DNA of 64,000 nt from Pseudomonas silvicola (GCF_026651855.1 NZ_CP093280.1:474001-538000), one strand, 5' to 3'; counted from the stretch's first letter, positions 18,211-28,353 are shown. The notes: generated by a model not told the origin, from the letters alone. Translations and numbers: made by a program.

Positions 18211-19068
18211 ATGCAGCAACCGTACATCTTCCGGACCGTCGACCTGGATGGCCAAGCCATCCGCACAGCCGTCAGGCCCGGCAAGCCGCACCTGACGCCA
18301 CTGCTGATCTTCAACGGTATCGGGGCCAACCTGGAACTGGTGTTCCCGTTCGTCGATGCACTGGACCCGGACCTGGAAGTCATCGCGTTCGACGTACCGG
18401 GTGTGGGGGGGTCTTCAACGCCCAGCTACCCGTACCGGTTTCCGGGCCTGGCAAGGCTGACCGCGCGGATGCTCGACTACCTCGATTACGGCCAGGTCAA
18501 TGCCATCGGCGTGTCGTGGGGCGGCGCGCTGGCTCAGCAATTCGCCTATGACTACCCCGAACGCTGCAAGAAACTGGTGCTGGCCGCCACGGCCGCTGGC
18601 GCGGTGATGGTGCCGGGCAAGCCCAAGGTGTTATGGATGATGGCCAGCCCCAGACGCTACATCCAGCCCTCCCATGTGGTGCGCATCGCCCCCGAGATCT
18701 ACGGCGGTGCCTTTCGCCGCGACCCGGACCTGGCCATGAACCACGCCAGCAAGGTGCGTTCCTCGGGCAAGCTGGGCTACTACTGGCAACTGTTCGCAGG
18801 GCTGGGCTGGACCAGCATCCACTGGTTGCACAAGATCCACCAGCCGACCCTGGTGCTGGCCGGCGACGATGACCCACTGATCCCGCTGATCAACATGCGC
18901 CTGCTGGCCTGGCGCATCCCCAATGCCCAACTGCACATCATCGACGACGGCCACCTGTTCCTGATTACCCGCGCCGAGGCTGTCGCCCCGATCATCATGA
19001 AGTTTCTCCAGGAAGAGCGCCAACGCGCGGTGATGCATCCGCAGCCGGCGCCGTTTGGCGGCCCCTGA
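18211..19068 (+). CDS. phaZ: Intracellular mcl-PHA depolymerase PhaZ
   Basis: 285-residue alpha/beta hydrolase that releases 3-hydroxyacids from granules, allowing PHA turnover. The nucleophile elbow GVSWGG puts the serine at residue 102. The acid in GDDDPLIPL (about 221) and the histidine in DDGHLFL (about 248) match the known P. putida triad. A lid helix region lies between about 125 and 190. Located between the two synthase genes, 67 bp after phaC1, in the standard order. The C-terminal tail is Pro-rich. Confidence 0.96.
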   Translation: MQQPYIFRTVDLDGQAIRTAVRPGKPHLTPLLIFNGIGANLELVFPFVDALDPDLEVIAFDVPGVGGSSTPSYPYRFPGLARLTARMLDYLDYGQVNAIGVSWGGALAQQFAYDYPERCKKLVLAATAAGAVMVPGKPKVLWMMASPRRYIQPSHVVRIAPEIYGGAFRRDPDLAMNHASKVRSSGKLGYYWQLFAGLGWTSIHWLHKIHQPTLVLAGDDDPLIPLINMRLLAWRIPNAQLHIIDDGHLFLITRAEAVAPIIMKFLQEERQRAVMHPQPAPFGGP

Positions 19069-19183
19069 CAGGCCGCCGGTTGTCGCGTGCCGGGCCGGAG
19101 TGCCCGTCGCGACCCGCGCACACCCGGCTTTCCGGGTGTGCACCGCAGTGTTGGTTGATGGCTCGACGAAGGAGTGTTGCCGC

Positions 19184-20866
19184 ATGAAAGAAAAACCAGC
19201 AAAGGGGCAGGCGCTCACCGCCGCCAATTTCATGAACGCCCAGAGCGCGATTACCGGCCTGCGGGGTCGCGACCTGGTTTCGACCTTGCGCAACGTGGGC
19301 CGCCACAGCCTGTTGCACCCCGTGCATACCGCTCGGCACGCCCTGGCGCTAGGCAGCCAGCTCGGGCGCGTGCTGATGGGCGACACGCTGCACCAGCCCA
19401 ACCCGAAGGACACCCGCTTCAGCGACCCGGCCTGGAGCCTGAACCCTTTTTACCGACGCGGGCTGCAGGCCTACCTGAGCTGGCAAAAGGAAGTGAAGAC
19501 CTGGATCGATGACAGCGGCCTGCCCGACGACGAGCGCGCCCGCGCCCATTTCGTGTTTACCCTGCTCAACGACGCCATGTCGCCCACCAACTCATTGCTC
19601 AATCCCCTGGCGCTCAAGGAGTTGTTCAACTCCGGCGGCCTGAGCCTGTTCAAGGGCATCAACCACCTGCTCGACGACCTGCGCCACAACAACGGCCTGC
19701 CGCGCCAGGTAACGCGCGAAGCCTTTGAGGTGGGCAAGACAGTGGCCACCACCCCCGGCGCCGTGGTGTTTCGCAATGAATTGCTGGAGCTGATCCAGTA
19801 CAAGCCCATGAGCGAAAAGCAGTACGCCAAGCCCCTGCTGATCGTGCCGCCGCAAATCAACAAGTACTACATCTTCGATCTCAGCCCGGGCAACAGCTTC
19901 GTTCAGTACGCGCTGAAAAACGGCCTGCAGGTGTTCACCATCAGCTGGCGCAACCCGGACCCGCGCCATCGCGAATGGGGCCTCTCCACGTATGTGGAAG
20001 CGCTGGAAGAAGCACTCAACGTATGCCGGGCGATCACCGGCGCACGCGAAGTGAACCTGATGGGCGCTTGCGCCGGCGGCCTGACCATGGCAGCCCTGCA
20101 AGGCGTGCTGCAAGCCAAGCGGCAGTTGCGTCGGGTGGCCAGTGCCACCTACCTGGTGAGCCTGCTCGACAGCGAGATCGATAGCCCGGCCACCCTGTTC
20201 GCCGATGAACAGGCCCTGGAAGCGGCCAAGCGCCGGTCCTACCAGCATGGCGTGCTGGACGGCCGCGACATGGCCAGGGTGTTCGCCTGGATGCGCCCCA
20301 ACGACCTGATCTGGAATTACTTCGTCAACAACTACCTGCTGGGCAAGGCCCCGCCACCTTTCGACGTACTGTACTGGAACAACGACAACACCCGTTTGCC
20401 CGCCGCGCTGCACGGTGACCTGCTGGACTTTTTCAAGCACAACCCGTTGACGCACGCAGGGGGACTTGAGGTGTGCGGCACCGCCATCGACCTGTCCAAG
20501 GTCACGGTGGACAGCTTCAGCGTGGCCGGCATCAATGACCACATCACGCCCTGGGACGCGGTGTACCGCTCCACCCTGCTGCTGGGAGGTGACCGGCGCT
20601 TCATTCTGTCCAACGCCGGCCACGTCCAGAGCATTCTCAACCCACCGGGCAACCCGAAGGCCTCGTACGTCGACAACCCGCGCCTGAGCAGCGACCCGCG
20701 GGCCTGGTACTACGATGCCAAGAACGTGGAGGGCAGTTGGTGGCCGCAATGGCTGACCTGGGTACAGGCCCGCTCTGGCACCCAGCGCGAAACCCAGACA
20801 GCCCTTGGCAATGCCAATTACCCCACCCTGGACGCGGCGCCCGGCACTTACGTGCTGGTGCGCTGA
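19184..20866 (+). CDS. phaC2: Class II poly(3-hydroxyalkanoate) synthase PhaC2
   Basis: 560-residue paralogue of phaC1 with the same alpha/beta-hydrolase polymerase fold. I start at ATG 19184 (MKEKPAKGQALTAANF), preceded by AAGGAG 9 nt upstream. The nucleophile Cys296 lies in GACAGG; Asp and His occur in GINDHITPW and SNAGHVQSIL. MRPNDLIWNYFVNNYLLG mirrors PhaC1. It probably extends substrate range or acts as a secondary synthase. Downstream phaD starts 30 bp later. Confidence 0.97.
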   Translation: MKEKPAKGQALTAANFMNAQSAITGLRGRDLVSTLRNVGRHSLLHPVHTARHALALGSQLGRVLMGDTLHQPNPKDTRFSDPAWSLNPFYRRGLQAYLSWQKEVKTWIDDSGLPDDERARAHFVFTLLNDAMSPTNSLLNPLALKELFNSGGLSLFKGINHLLDDLRHNNGLPRQVTREAFEVGKTVATTPGAVVFRNELLELIQYKPMSEKQYAKPLLIVPPQINKYYIFDLSPGNSFVQYALKNGLQVFTISWRNPDPRHREWGLSTYVEALEEALNVCRAITGAREVNLMGACAGGLTMAALQGVLQAKRQLRRVASATYLVSLLDSEIDSPATLFADEQALEAAKRRSYQHGVLDGRDMARVFAWMRPNDLIWNYFVNNYLLGKAPPPFDVLYWNNDNTRLPAALHGDLLDFFKHNPLTHAGGLEVCGTAIDLSKVTVDSFSVAGINDHITPWDAVYRSTLLLGGDRRFILSNAGHVQSILNPPGNPKASYVDNPRLSSDPRAWYYDAKNVEGSWWPQWLTWVQARSGTQRETQTALGNANYPTLDAAPGTYVLVR

Positions 20867-20896
20867 CCTGGGGCCCAAGGACTGACGACCAACCGG

Positions 20897-21511
20897 ATGA
20901 AGACCCGCGACCGTATCCTGGAATGTGCCCTCCAGTTGTTCAACCAGCAGGGCGAGCCCAATGTCTCGACCATGGAAATCGCCAATGAGATGGGCATCAG
21001 CCCCGGCAACCTGTATTACCACTTCCACGGCAAGGAGCCGTTGATACTGGGTTTGTTCGAGCGTTTCGAGGATGAACTCACGCCGCTGCTCGACCCTCCC
21101 GAGGACGTGCAACTGACGGCTGAAGACTATTGGCTGTTCCTGCACCTGATCGTGGAACGCATGGCGCAGTACCGCTTCCTGTTCCAGGACCTGTCCAACC
21201 TCGCCGGGCGCCTGCCCAAGCTGGCGCGGGGCGTGCGCAGCCTGCTCAACGCCATCAAGCGCACCCTGGCCTCGCTGCTGGCCAGCCTAAAGGCCCAGGG
21301 CCAGGTCACCAGTGACACCCAGGCACTGGGGCAACTGGTGGAGCAGATTACCCTGACGCTGGTGTTTTCCCTAGACTATCAGCGCATCCTTGGCCGCGAT
21401 GGCGAGGTGGGCGTGGTGGTTTACCAGATCATGATGCTGGTGGCCCCACACCTGCACTCCGAGCCACGCCAGGCAGCGGAGCAACTGGCGCTGCGCTACC
21501 TGGAAGGCTGA
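20897..21511 (+). CDS. phaD: TetR-family regulator PhaD
   Basis: 204-residue TetR-type protein that activates the phaC1 and phaI promoters in P. putida. The N-terminal helix-turn-helix spans about 8-50 (RILECALQLFNQQGEPNVSTMEIAN then ISPGNLYYHFHGKEPL). The C-terminal two-thirds is helical and forms the ligand and dimer domain. It is the last gene of the phaC1ZC2D transcript and converges on phaF, separated by a terminator. Unlike most TetR proteins it is described as an activator; that is family knowledge, not visible here. Confidence 0.95.
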   Translation: MKTRDRILECALQLFNQQGEPNVSTMEIANEMGISPGNLYYHFHGKEPLILGLFERFEDELTPLLDPPEDVQLTAEDYWLFLHLIVERMAQYRFLFQDLSNLAGRLPKLARGVRSLLNAIKRTLASLLASLKAQGQVTSDTQALGQLVEQITLTLVFSLDYQRILGRDGEVGVVVYQIMMLVAPHLHSEPRQAAEQLALRYLEG

Positions 21512-21545
21512 CCCGGCCCGCTGCTGGTCTGTGCAAAGGCACCAA

Positions 21546-21576
21546 TAAAAACGCCCGGCCTTTGCGGGCCGGGCGT
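21546..21576 (-). terminator. Terminator of the phaIF operon (between phaF and phaD)
   Basis: A 10-bp perfect stem (ACGCCCGGCC / GGCCGGGCGT) with a 6-nt loop is followed on the minus strand by TTTTATT. It lies 18 bp beyond the phaF stop codon and also sits in the path of phaD transcription. Confidence 0.88.
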
Positions 21577-21593
21577 GCGGGCAGCGCCTGGAA

Positions 21594-22409
21594 TCAGGAC
21601 TGCGGTGCGCTTGCCGGGGTCGACGTGCTGCTGGCAGCAGGGGCCGATGGCGAAGCGCTGTTGGCGGTGGACGCCGAAGCAGCAGGTGCCGCGCTGGCCG
21701 CCGGGGTTGCAGGCTTGGCCGCGGCAGGCTTCTTGGCCACAGGCTTCCTGGCTGCGGGCTTGGCAGCAGGCTTGGCCGCGGCTTTTGCTGCGGCAACCGG
21801 TTTCGCGGCCGCCTTGGTGGCCGTCTTGGCCGCCGCGGCGGTTTTCGCCGCTACCGGTTTGGCAACGGACTTGGTCGCGGTCTTGGCAGCGGAGGCCGCC
21901 TTGGCTACCGGCTTCGCGGCTGCCTTGGCCAGCGGTTTGGCCGCGGGCTTGGCGGCCGGTTTGGTTGCGGTCGAACGGCTGGAGATCGGGGTCACCGACT
22001 GCCCTGTCAGCTTCTCGATCTGCTTGGTCAGCGTATCGACCTTGCTGTGCAACTGCTTGACCTCAAGGCGGCTAGGCACGCCCAGACGCGAGATGGCGCT
22101 GTTGAGGCGCTTATCGAACGCTTCCTCCAGCTCACTCCACTTGCCCAGTGCACGATCCTTCACTTCACCCACCCGCGACTTCGCGCTCTTGGCGGTGGAC
22201 TTGACCGAGTCAACACCCTTGTCCACCTCAGCCTTGGCTTCTTCCTCGGCCTTCTCGCCGTCCTTGACCAGGTTCTCGAAAAGCTTACTGCCGTCATTGC
22301 TGATCTTGGAGTAAGCGCCTAAACCAGCCAGCCAGATCTGGCGAGAGTATTTCTCAACCTCGCCGACCCAGGAGCTGCCTTCTTTCTCAACCTTCTTCTT
22401 GCCAGCCAT
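21594..22409 (-). CDS. phaF: PHA granule-associated phasin and nucleoid-binding protein PhaF
   Basis: 271-residue bifunctional phasin. The N-terminal half (about 1-135) is an amphipathic helix region that coats granules (SWVGEVEKYSRQIWLAGLGAYSK), with a leucine-zipper-like coiled coil near 110-140. The C-terminal half (about 145-255) is a histone H1-like string of AAKPxA repeats that binds DNA and ties granule segregation to the nucleoid. I start at ATG 22409 (MAGKKKVEKEG). The repeats make the DNA strongly biased (GCC/AAG codons). Lies 10 bp after phaI in the same operon. Confidence 0.96.
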   Translation of the reverse strand: MAGKKKVEKEGSSWVGEVEKYSRQIWLAGLGAYSKISNDGSKLFENLVKDGEKAEEEAKAEVDKGVDSVKSTAKSAKSRVGEVKDRALGKWSELEEAFDKRLNSAISRLGVPSRLEVKQLHSKVDTLTKQIEKLTGQSVTPISSRSTATKPAAKPAAKPLAKAAAKPVAKAASAAKTATKSVAKPVAAKTAAAAKTATKAAAKPVAAAKAAAKPAAKPAARKPVAKKPAAAKPATPAASAAPAASASTANSASPSAPAASSTSTPASAPQS

Positions 22410-22419
22410 CCTGCTCTCC

Positions 22420-22857
22420 TTATTGTTTACGCGCGACACGTTCGAGCAATGCCGTCAGCTCATCGAGCTTAGCAGAGAGTGTCTCGACATCATGTTTAGA
22501 TGGAATGCCGATGCGGTTCAAGGCACTGGCAACGCGGGTATCGAATGCACTTTCGATACGATCGAGCTGCAGCTCGACCTTACCCTTCACGGACTTGAGC
22601 TCGACCTTGACCTCGCCCTTCACTTCGGCGATTTCGGTGTTGGCGGCCTTGATCTCGGCGTCGATCTTTTTCTTGCCGGACTTCTCGACGCCCTCGCCTG
22701 TCTTGATCAGCTCCTTGATGTAGCTGACGCCTTCCTTGCCGGCCTTGGCATAGGCACCGATGCCGGCCAGCCAGATCTTGCGCGCATAGGAACGAACTTC
22801 GCCGGCGGCATGCTCGGCCGGTTCCTGGACTTTCTTCTTCAGGGTCGCTTTTGCCAT
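22420..22857 (-). CDS. phaI: PHA granule-associated phasin PhaI
   Basis: 145-residue phasin similar to the N-terminal half of PhaF. ATG 22857 (MAKATLKKKVQEP) opens a protein with the shared granule motif YARKIWLAGIGAYAK (about 24-38), a central lysine/glutamate-rich helix and a C-terminal coiled-coil segment (ALNRIGIPSKHDVETLSAKLDEL). It lacks the histone-like tail. First gene of phaIF. Upstream, TTAG (22934) and CTAA (22948) flank a 10-bp spacer and could belong to a PhaD operator, but this is only suggestive. Confidence 0.95.
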   Translation of the reverse strand: MAKATLKKKVQEPAEHAAGEVRSYARKIWLAGIGAYAKAGKEGVSYIKELIKTGEGVEKSGKKKIDAEIKAANTEIAEVKGEVKVELKSVKGKVELQLDRIESAFDTRVASALNRIGIPSKHDVETLSAKLDELTALLERVARKQ

Positions 22858-23082
22858 GGTGCACCTCATGCTTGGAAAGAATGGAGGATCGCCCACCCAA
22901 CCGCAGGGCCTGAGCACACATTAATGACAAAAATTAGAATGCTCACCCTAAGAGCCGACACCCCTTCACCCGCTTTGCACATGGTTTTGACATAAATCTC
23001 ACATTTCGCCCCGTAGGATGCCGTTCGCTTTGTTTTTTAGGTGCTGGCTCCTGGCGCCTGATCGTCGAGAGTTGAACGCCCC

Positions 23083-24819
23083 ATGACCACCGCCTCCCCC
23101 GCCGTTCCACGCCGCACCCGCACCGACTGGGCAGGCCTTGGCTGGCTATTTCTGTTCTTCTGGTATTTCTCCGGCGTTACACAGGCCCTGATCCTGTACA
23201 CCGGCACCACGGGCTTCCAAGGCTTTCGCGACGCATTCTTCCTCAGCGCCCTGTGGCTGATCCCGGCCCTGCTGTTCCCTTCTCGCACCAAGCTGATCGC
23301 CGCGGTCCTGGGGATCATCCTGTTTCTGTGCTCGCTGGGCAGCCTGTTCTACTTCCTGGTGTACCACCAGGAGTTCTCGCAGAGCGTGATCTTCATCATG
23401 TTCGAGTCCAACAACGCAGAGGCCGGTGAGTACCTGGGGCAGTATTTCCAGTGGTGGATGGTGCCCACCTTCCTGCTGTACGCCGCCGTGCCGGTGTTCA
23501 TCTGGACTCGCCTGCGCCCGGTGCGCATCAGCACCACCAAGGCCATCGCGGTGAGCCTGGCCCTGATCCTGGGCCTGGTAGTGTGGCCGCTGATCAAGGC
23601 CGTGAAGAAGAAAGGTAGCTACGAAAGCGGCATGGAGTCGTTCCAGGGCCGCATGGAGCCCGCGGTGCCGTGGCAGTTGGTGATTGGCTACAGCAACTAC
23701 CTCAAGCAGCTCGACGGCATGCAGGACATGCTGGCGCTGGATGCCAAGATCCCGCCCCTGACCAACCTCAAGGACACCATGGCCGGCCAGCCGTCGACCC
23801 TGGTGCTGGTGATTGGCGAATCCACCAACCGCGGGCACATGAGCCTGTATGGCTATGGCCGCGACACCAACCCGGAACTCTCGAAGATGCGCGACCAGTT
23901 GAGCATCTTCAATGACGTGGTCACCCCGCGCCCCTACACCATCGAAGCGCTGCAACAGGTGCTGACCTTCGCCGACGAGGAGCACCCGGACGAGTTCCTG
24001 AAGACGCCATCGATCGTGAAAATGATGAAACAGGCGGGTTACAAGACCTACTGGATCACCAACCAGCAGACCCTCACCAAGCGCAACACCATGCTCACCA
24101 CGTTCTCCGAGCAGGCGGACGAGCAGGTATACCTGAACAACAACCGCAACCAGAACGCCCGTCAGTACGACGGTGACGTGATCGAACCGTTCGTCAAGGT
24201 GCTGAATGATGCGGCGCCCCGCAAACTGATCATCATTCATTTGCTGGGCACCCATGTCAGCTACCAGTACCGCTACCCGCCGGAATTCGCCAAATTCAGT
24301 GACAACGTCGGCGTGCCGCCTTCGATTACCGGTGAACGCCTGGAAACCTACAACGATTACGACAATGCGGTGCTTTACAACGACTTCGTGGTGTCGAGCC
24401 TGATCAAGAAGTTCCAGGCGGCAGACCCCAATGGTTTCCTGCTGTACCTGTCCGACCACGGTGAAGACGTGTACGACTCGGGCGACCACACCAACCTGGG
24501 CCGCAACGAGGGCAACCCGACTTCGGCGATGTACACCATCCCCTTCCTGACCTGGGCCTCGCCAAAATGGAAGGCCGACCATGCCTGGAGCTTCCAGGGC
24601 GATGTCAACCGGCCGTACAGCAGCCAGAACCTGATCCATACCTTCGCGGACATGGCGGGCCTGACGTTCAATGAATGGGACCCGACCAAGAGCCTGGTCA
24701 ATGACAAGTTCGTGGTGCGCCCGCGCCTGATCGGCGACCCCTACAACCCCAAGAACCTGCGCGACTACGCCACCATCGCGCCCAAGGCCGATGCCAACGC
24801 CGCCGTGGTCCAGAAGTAA
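23083..24819 (+). CDS. cptA: Phosphoethanolamine transferase CptA
   Basis: 578-residue inner-membrane enzyme of the alkaline-phosphatase/sulfatase superfamily that transfers phosphoethanolamine from phosphatidylethanolamine to LPS core. Four to five N-terminal transmembrane helices span about 20-190, with YHQEFSQSVIFIMFESN in the membrane half. The periplasmic catalytic domain holds VIGESTNRGHMSLYGYGR, whose Thr is the phospho-acceptor nucleophile, then HLLGTHVSYQYRYP and the metal-binding LSDHGEDVYDSG. Overall length and motifs resemble E. coli CptA (YijP) more than EptA. Divergent from phaI. EptB-like substrate use cannot be excluded. Confidence 0.85.
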   Translation: MTTASPAVPRRTRTDWAGLGWLFLFFWYFSGVTQALILYTGTTGFQGFRDAFFLSALWLIPALLFPSRTKLIAAVLGIILFLCSLGSLFYFLVYHQEFSQSVIFIMFESNNAEAGEYLGQYFQWWMVPTFLLYAAVPVFIWTRLRPVRISTTKAIAVSLALILGLVVWPLIKAVKKKGSYESGMESFQGRMEPAVPWQLVIGYSNYLKQLDGMQDMLALDAKIPPLTNLKDTMAGQPSTLVLVIGESTNRGHMSLYGYGRDTNPELSKMRDQLSIFNDVVTPRPYTIEALQQVLTFADEEHPDEFLKTPSIVKMMKQAGYKTYWITNQQTLTKRNTMLTTFSEQADEQVYLNNNRNQNARQYDGDVIEPFVKVLNDAAPRKLIIIHLLGTHVSYQYRYPPEFAKFSDNVGVPPSITGERLETYNDYDNAVLYNDFVVSSLIKKFQAADPNGFLLYLSDHGEDVYDSGDHTNLGRNEGNPTSAMYTIPFLTWASPKWKADHAWSFQGDVNRPYSSQNLIHTFADMAGLTFNEWDPTKSLVNDKFVVRPRLIGDPYNPKNLRDYATIAPKADANAAVVQK

Positions 24820-24842
24820 CCCAGCCCCCCTTCCCTGCAGCA

Positions 24843-24858
24843 GCGGCCGCGAGGCCGC
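24843..24858. terminator. GNRA-capped hairpin between cptA and the converging small gene
   Basis: GCGGCC-GCGA-GGCCGC forms a 6-bp stem with a GCGA tetraloop, 24 bp after cptA. No U tract follows, so its role as terminator for either converging gene is uncertain. Confidence 0.4.
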
Positions 24859-24906
24859 ATCTCAGGTGCCGCGGCGCACCCGATGTGCCGGGGCAGCGGC
24901 TACATG

Positions 24907-25185
24907 TCAGGCCACCAGGGCCTTGTCCAGGGCCTTCTCGATCTCGCCCTTGATCGACGACCCCATGATCGACAGCATCATGCCCAGCTTCAGGTCCACG
25001 CGAATGATGTCGTCACCGATCCGAATGGTGCCGCTGGCGCCGCTGCGCTTGACCTCTACCGTGTCACCGTCCCAGCGGGCCTGCAGGTCGTATTCCCTGG
25101 CCAGCTTGTCCACCAGCACCTCGGCTTTCTGCCGGGCCGCGTCGCGCCCCAGGTTGTGTTTGCGCTCAACGCTGATTTGCGTCAT
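24907..25185 (-). CDS. Polyhydroxyalkanoic acid system family protein (PHA_gran_rgn)
   Basis: 92-residue protein of a family found near PHA loci and thought to be granule-associated or regulatory. I start at ATG 25185 (MTQISVERKHNLGRDAARQ). The first 45 residues resemble a small alpha/beta domain (AEVLVDKLAREYDLQARWDGDTVEVKR); the second half, GTIRIGDDIIRVDLKLGMMLSIMGSSIKGEIEKAL, is typical of the family. It is transcribed against cptA and divergently from ubiE. No enzymatic motif is visible; its place near the pha genes is the main functional hint. Confidence 0.85.
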   Translation of the reverse strand: MTQISVERKHNLGRDAARQKAEVLVDKLAREYDLQARWDGDTVEVKRSGASGTIRIGDDIIRVDLKLGMMLSIMGSSIKGEIEKALDKALVA

Positions 25186-25323
25186 CCGACCCTTCCCGAA
25201 TAAGTGATAATGCTGCCTATAGTATCGCGGTTGGCCCGCCAAGCCATCTGCAACCCAGCCTTGCCAAGACAAAGCCGGCCATGGGGATTAGAATGGCCAG
25301 TAATTTTTTCCGGTGACAGCGAT

Positions 25324-26094
25324 ATGACCGATCAGCGCAAAGCCAGCGATGCCGAACCTACTACCCACTTCGGCTACAAGAATGTGCCCGAAAGCAAGAA
25401 GGCCGAGAAGGTCGCCGAGGTGTTCCACTCGGTAGCGGCCAAGTACGACCTGATGAACGACGTGCTCTCGGGTGGCATGCACCGGCTGTGGAAACGCTTT
25501 GCCATCGAACTGTCCGGCGTGCGCAGCGGCAACCGCGTGCTGGACATCGCCGGCGGCACGGGCGACCTCACCCGCAAGTTCTCGAACCTGGTGGGTAGCA
25601 CCGGCGAAGTGGTGCTGGCCGACATCAACGAATCCATGCTCAAGGTAGGTCGTGACCGCCTGCTGGACCTGGGCGTTGCCGGCAACGTCAGGTTCGTGCA
25701 GGCCGACGCCGAGAAGCTGCCGTTCCCGGACAACTACTTCGACTGCGTGACCATTGCCTTCGGCCTGCGCAACGTCACCCACAAGGAAGACGCCATCGCG
25801 TCGATGCTGCGCGTGCTCAAGCCGGGCGGCCGCCTGCTGGTGCTGGAGTTCTCCAAGCCCACCAACAAGCTGATGTCCAAGGTCTACGACGCTTACTCGT
25901 TTGCCTTCATGCCATTGGCTGGCAAGCTGATCACCAACGACTCGGAAAGCTACCGCTACCTGGCCGAATCGATCCGCATGCACCCCGACCAGGAAACCCT
26001 GAAGGCCATGATGGTGCAGGCAGGTTTCGACCGCGTCACGTACCACAACATGACCTCCGGCATCGTCGCGCTGCACCGGGGCATCAAGCCCTGA
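25324..26094 (+). CDS. ubiE: Ubiquinone/menaquinone C-methyltransferase UbiE
   Basis: 256-residue SAM-dependent methyltransferase adding the C-5 methyl of ubiquinone. I start at ATG 25324 ([12 protein letters not shown]). The signature [19 protein letters not shown] occurs near 40-58. Motif I is [15 protein letters not shown] (about 72-86), motif [18 protein letters not shown] (about 140-155) and motif [18 protein letters not shown]. First gene of ubiE-ubiJ-ubiB; its TGA overlaps the ubiJ ATG. Confidence 0.97.
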   Translation: MTDQRKASDAEPTTHFGYKNVPESKKAEKVAEVFHSVAAKYDLMNDVLSGGMHRLWKRFAIELSGVRSGNRVLDIAGGTGDLTRKFSNLVGSTGEVVLADINESMLKVGRDRLLDLGVAGNVRFVQADAEKLPFPDNYFDCVTIAFGLRNVTHKEDAIASMLRVLKPGGRLLVLEFSKPTNKLMSKVYDAYSFAFMPLAGKLITNDSESYRYLAESIRMHPDQETLKAMMVQAGFDRVTYHNMTSGIVALHRGIKP

Positions 26095-26717
26095 TGCTGT
26101 ACAGCGGCCTGATCGCCAGCGCCGAGCACGGTCTGAACCGTGTACTGCGCCTGGACGGCACCGCCTTGCCCCGGCTGGCGCGCCTGGCCGGCAAGGTCAT
26201 CGAAGTCGATTGCCTGATGCCCGCCATGAAGCTCTTCATTCTGCCCAGCGGCGAAGGCCTGATGCTGGCCAGCCAATGGGCGGCGCCGGCCGACTGCGTA
26301 CTGCAGGCCCCGGCCAGCAGCCTGGTGCAACTGGCTGTCAGCCAGGACAAGCCCGCCGTGCTGCACAGCCCCCAGGTCGACCTCAGCGGCGATAGCGGCG
26401 TGCTGCTGGAGCTGGTAGGCGTGCTGCAGGACCTGGAGCTGGACTGGGAATACGAGCTGCAACGCTGGCTCGGCCCCGTGGCCAGCCAACTGATCAGCGG
26501 CCACCTGCGCCGCGACGCAAGCTGGGTCCGCAAAGGCGTTGCCAGCCTGAACCAGAACATGGCCGAATACCTGGCCGAAGAAACCCGAACCCTGGTGGGC
26601 AAGCATGAAGCCGAAGCCAGGTTCGCCGAACTCGACGAGCTCAAAGTCGATGTCGAACGCCTCGAAGCGCGCCTAGAGCGCCTCGTCCGATCCCTCAACT
26701 CCAGCGATAACGCATGA
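26094..26717 (+). CDS. ubiJ: Ubiquinone biosynthesis accessory factor UbiJ (SCP2 domain)
   Basis: 207-residue lipid-binding accessory factor of the aerobic ubiquinone complex. An SCP2-like sterol-carrier domain covers about 15-115 ([22 protein letters not shown] onward). A C-terminal amphipathic helix (about 165-205; [23 protein letters not shown]) is a coiled coil through which it likely pairs with UbiK. Start overlaps the ubiE stop and its own stop overlaps the ubiB start, so all three are translationally coupled. Confidence 0.93.
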   Translation: MLYSGLIASAEHGLNRVLRLDGTALPRLARLAGKVIEVDCLMPAMKLFILPSGEGLMLASQWAAPADCVLQAPASSLVQLAVSQDKPAVLHSPQVDLSGDSGVLLELVGVLQDLELDWEYELQRWLGPVASQLISGHLRRDASWVRKGVASLNQNMAEYLAEETRTLVGKHEAEARFAELDELKVDVERLEARLERLVRSLNSSDNA

Positions 26718-28318
26718 AGCTGCTTGCCGTCCGCCGTTTGTTGCGCATCCAGCGCGTCGTGATCCGCTACCGTCTCGATGACCTGCTATTTGCCCTCCCC
26801 CTGCCGTGGTTCCTGCGCATCACGCGCTTTGGCATGCCCTGGCGCTGGTTGCCGCGCAAGCGCCTGGAGCTCAGCCGTGGCGCTGCCCTGCGCCTGGCCT
26901 TGCAGGACCTGGGGCCGATCTTCATCAAGTTCGGCCAACTGCTGTCCACCCGCCGCGACCTGCTGCCTGAAGACATCGCCGATGAGCTGATGCTGCTGCA
27001 AGACCGTGTGCCGCCCTTCGACCCGCAAAAGGCGGTAAAGCTGATCGAGGAGCAGTTGGGCAAGAAGATCAGCGAGGTGTTCAGCCGCTTCGATGTCGAG
27101 CCGCTGGCGTCTGCCTCGGTGGCCCAGGTGCATTCGGCGCAGCTGCGCACGGGTGAGGAAGTGGTGGTCAAGGTGGTGCGCCCCGGCCTCAAGCCGATCA
27201 TCGGCCAGGACTTGGCGTGGCTGTTCCTGCTGGCGCGCTGGGCAGAAAAGTTTTCCGCCGACGCACGCCTGCTGCACCCGGTGGACGTGGTGGCCGACTA
27301 CGAGAAGACCATCTACGACGAACTGGACCTGTTGCGCGAAGCCGCCAACTCCAGCCAGCTGCGGCGCAACTTCGAAGATTCGGACATGCTCTACGTGCCC
27401 CAGGTGTACTGGGACTGGTGCCGGCCCAAAGTGCTGGTGATGGAGCGCATCTACGGCATCCAGGTCACTGACCTCGCCACCCTGGCCGACCAGCGTACCG
27501 ACATGAAGCTGCTGGCAGAGCGCGGCGTGGAAATCTTCTTCACCCAGGTGTTCCGCGACAGCTTCTTCCACGCCGACATGCACCCGGGCAATATCTTCAT
27601 CAGCACAGTGGCGCCGTGGAGCCCCAAGTACATCGCGATCGACTGCGGCATCGTCGGCAGCCTCACGCCCGAGGACCAGGACTACCTGGCGCGCAACCTG
27701 TTTGCGTTCTTCAAGCGTGACTATCGGCGCGTGGCGCAGTTGCATATCGATTCGGGCTGGGTGCCGGCCGAGACCAAGCTCAACGAGTTCGAGGCGGCGA
27801 TCCGCACGGTGTGCGAGCCGATCTTCGAGAAGCCGCTGAAGGACATCTCCTTCGGCCAGGTGCTGATGCGCCTGTTCCAGACCGCCCGGCGCTTCAACAT
27901 GGAAGTGCAGCCGCAGCTTGTTCTTCTGCAGAAAACCCTGCTGAACATCGAAGGCCTGGGCCGCCAGCTCTACCCGGACCTGGACCTGTGGACCACCGCC
28001 CAGCCGTTCCTGGAACGCTGGATGCGCGAGCGCATGAGCCCCAAGAACCTGTTCCATAACGTGCAATCGCAAGTGGAGCAATTGCCCCACCTGGCCAACA
28101 TGACCCGCGACCTGCTCGAACGCATGTCACAGCCCCATGCCCGCGACCCTTCGCCACCGTGGCGCAAGCCCAGCGAACAGCGCCTGGTTCGGGTGGTGGG
28201 TGGCGTGCTGCTGGCCGGTGGTGCGACACTGGCCGCCACCGGCGGCGCCATCGACACCCTGGCGGCCTGGCCGGCATGGGTGATGCTGACCGCAGGCCTA
28301 TATCTGGTCGCGCGTTGA
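26714..28318 (+). CDS. ubiB: Ubiquinone biosynthesis kinase-like protein UbiB
   Basis: 534-residue atypical protein-kinase-like ATPase (ABC1/ADCK/UbiB family) needed for ubiquinone synthesis. The family KxGQ motif appears as [16 protein letters not shown] (about 73-88), followed by the Ala-rich loop [11 protein letters not shown]. The catalytic core has VVVKVVRPG (lysine), the [10 protein letters not shown] loop (about 285) and AIDCGIVG (DFG-equivalent). Two C-terminal transmembrane helices (about 490-532) anchor it. Overlaps ubiJ by 4 bp. Confidence 0.96.
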   Translation: MKLLAVRRLLRIQRVVIRYRLDDLLFALPLPWFLRITRFGMPWRWLPRKRLELSRGAALRLALQDLGPIFIKFGQLLSTRRDLLPEDIADELMLLQDRVPPFDPQKAVKLIEEQLGKKISEVFSRFDVEPLASASVAQVHSAQLRTGEEVVVKVVRPGLKPIIGQDLAWLFLLARWAEKFSADARLLHPVDVVADYEKTIYDELDLLREAANSSQLRRNFEDSDMLYVPQVYWDWCRPKVLVMERIYGIQVTDLATLADQRTDMKLLAERGVEIFFTQVFRDSFFHADMHPGNIFISTVAPWSPKYIAIDCGIVGSLTPEDQDYLARNLFAFFKRDYRRVAQLHIDSGWVPAETKLNEFEAAIRTVCEPIFEKPLKDISFGQVLMRLFQTARRFNMEVQPQLVLLQKTLLNIEGLGRQLYPDLDLWTTAQPFLERWMRERMSPKNLFHNVQSQVEQLPHLANMTRDLLERMSQPHARDPSPPWRKPSEQRLVRVVGGVLLAGGATLAATGGAIDTLAAWPAWVMLTAGLYLVAR

Positions 28319-28353
28319 TAGCCAGCAGCCCATGAGGCTGGCACACTAGAGAG

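Noticed and set aside
21700-21980. Tandem-repeat-like DNA that could be taken for a repeat array
   Set aside because: It is the AAKP-rich histone-like tail of PhaF; the repeats are coding and imperfect.
22987-23019. TTGACA plus TAGGAT as a sigma70 promoter for cptA
   Set aside because: Spacing is 21 bp, outside the functional range.
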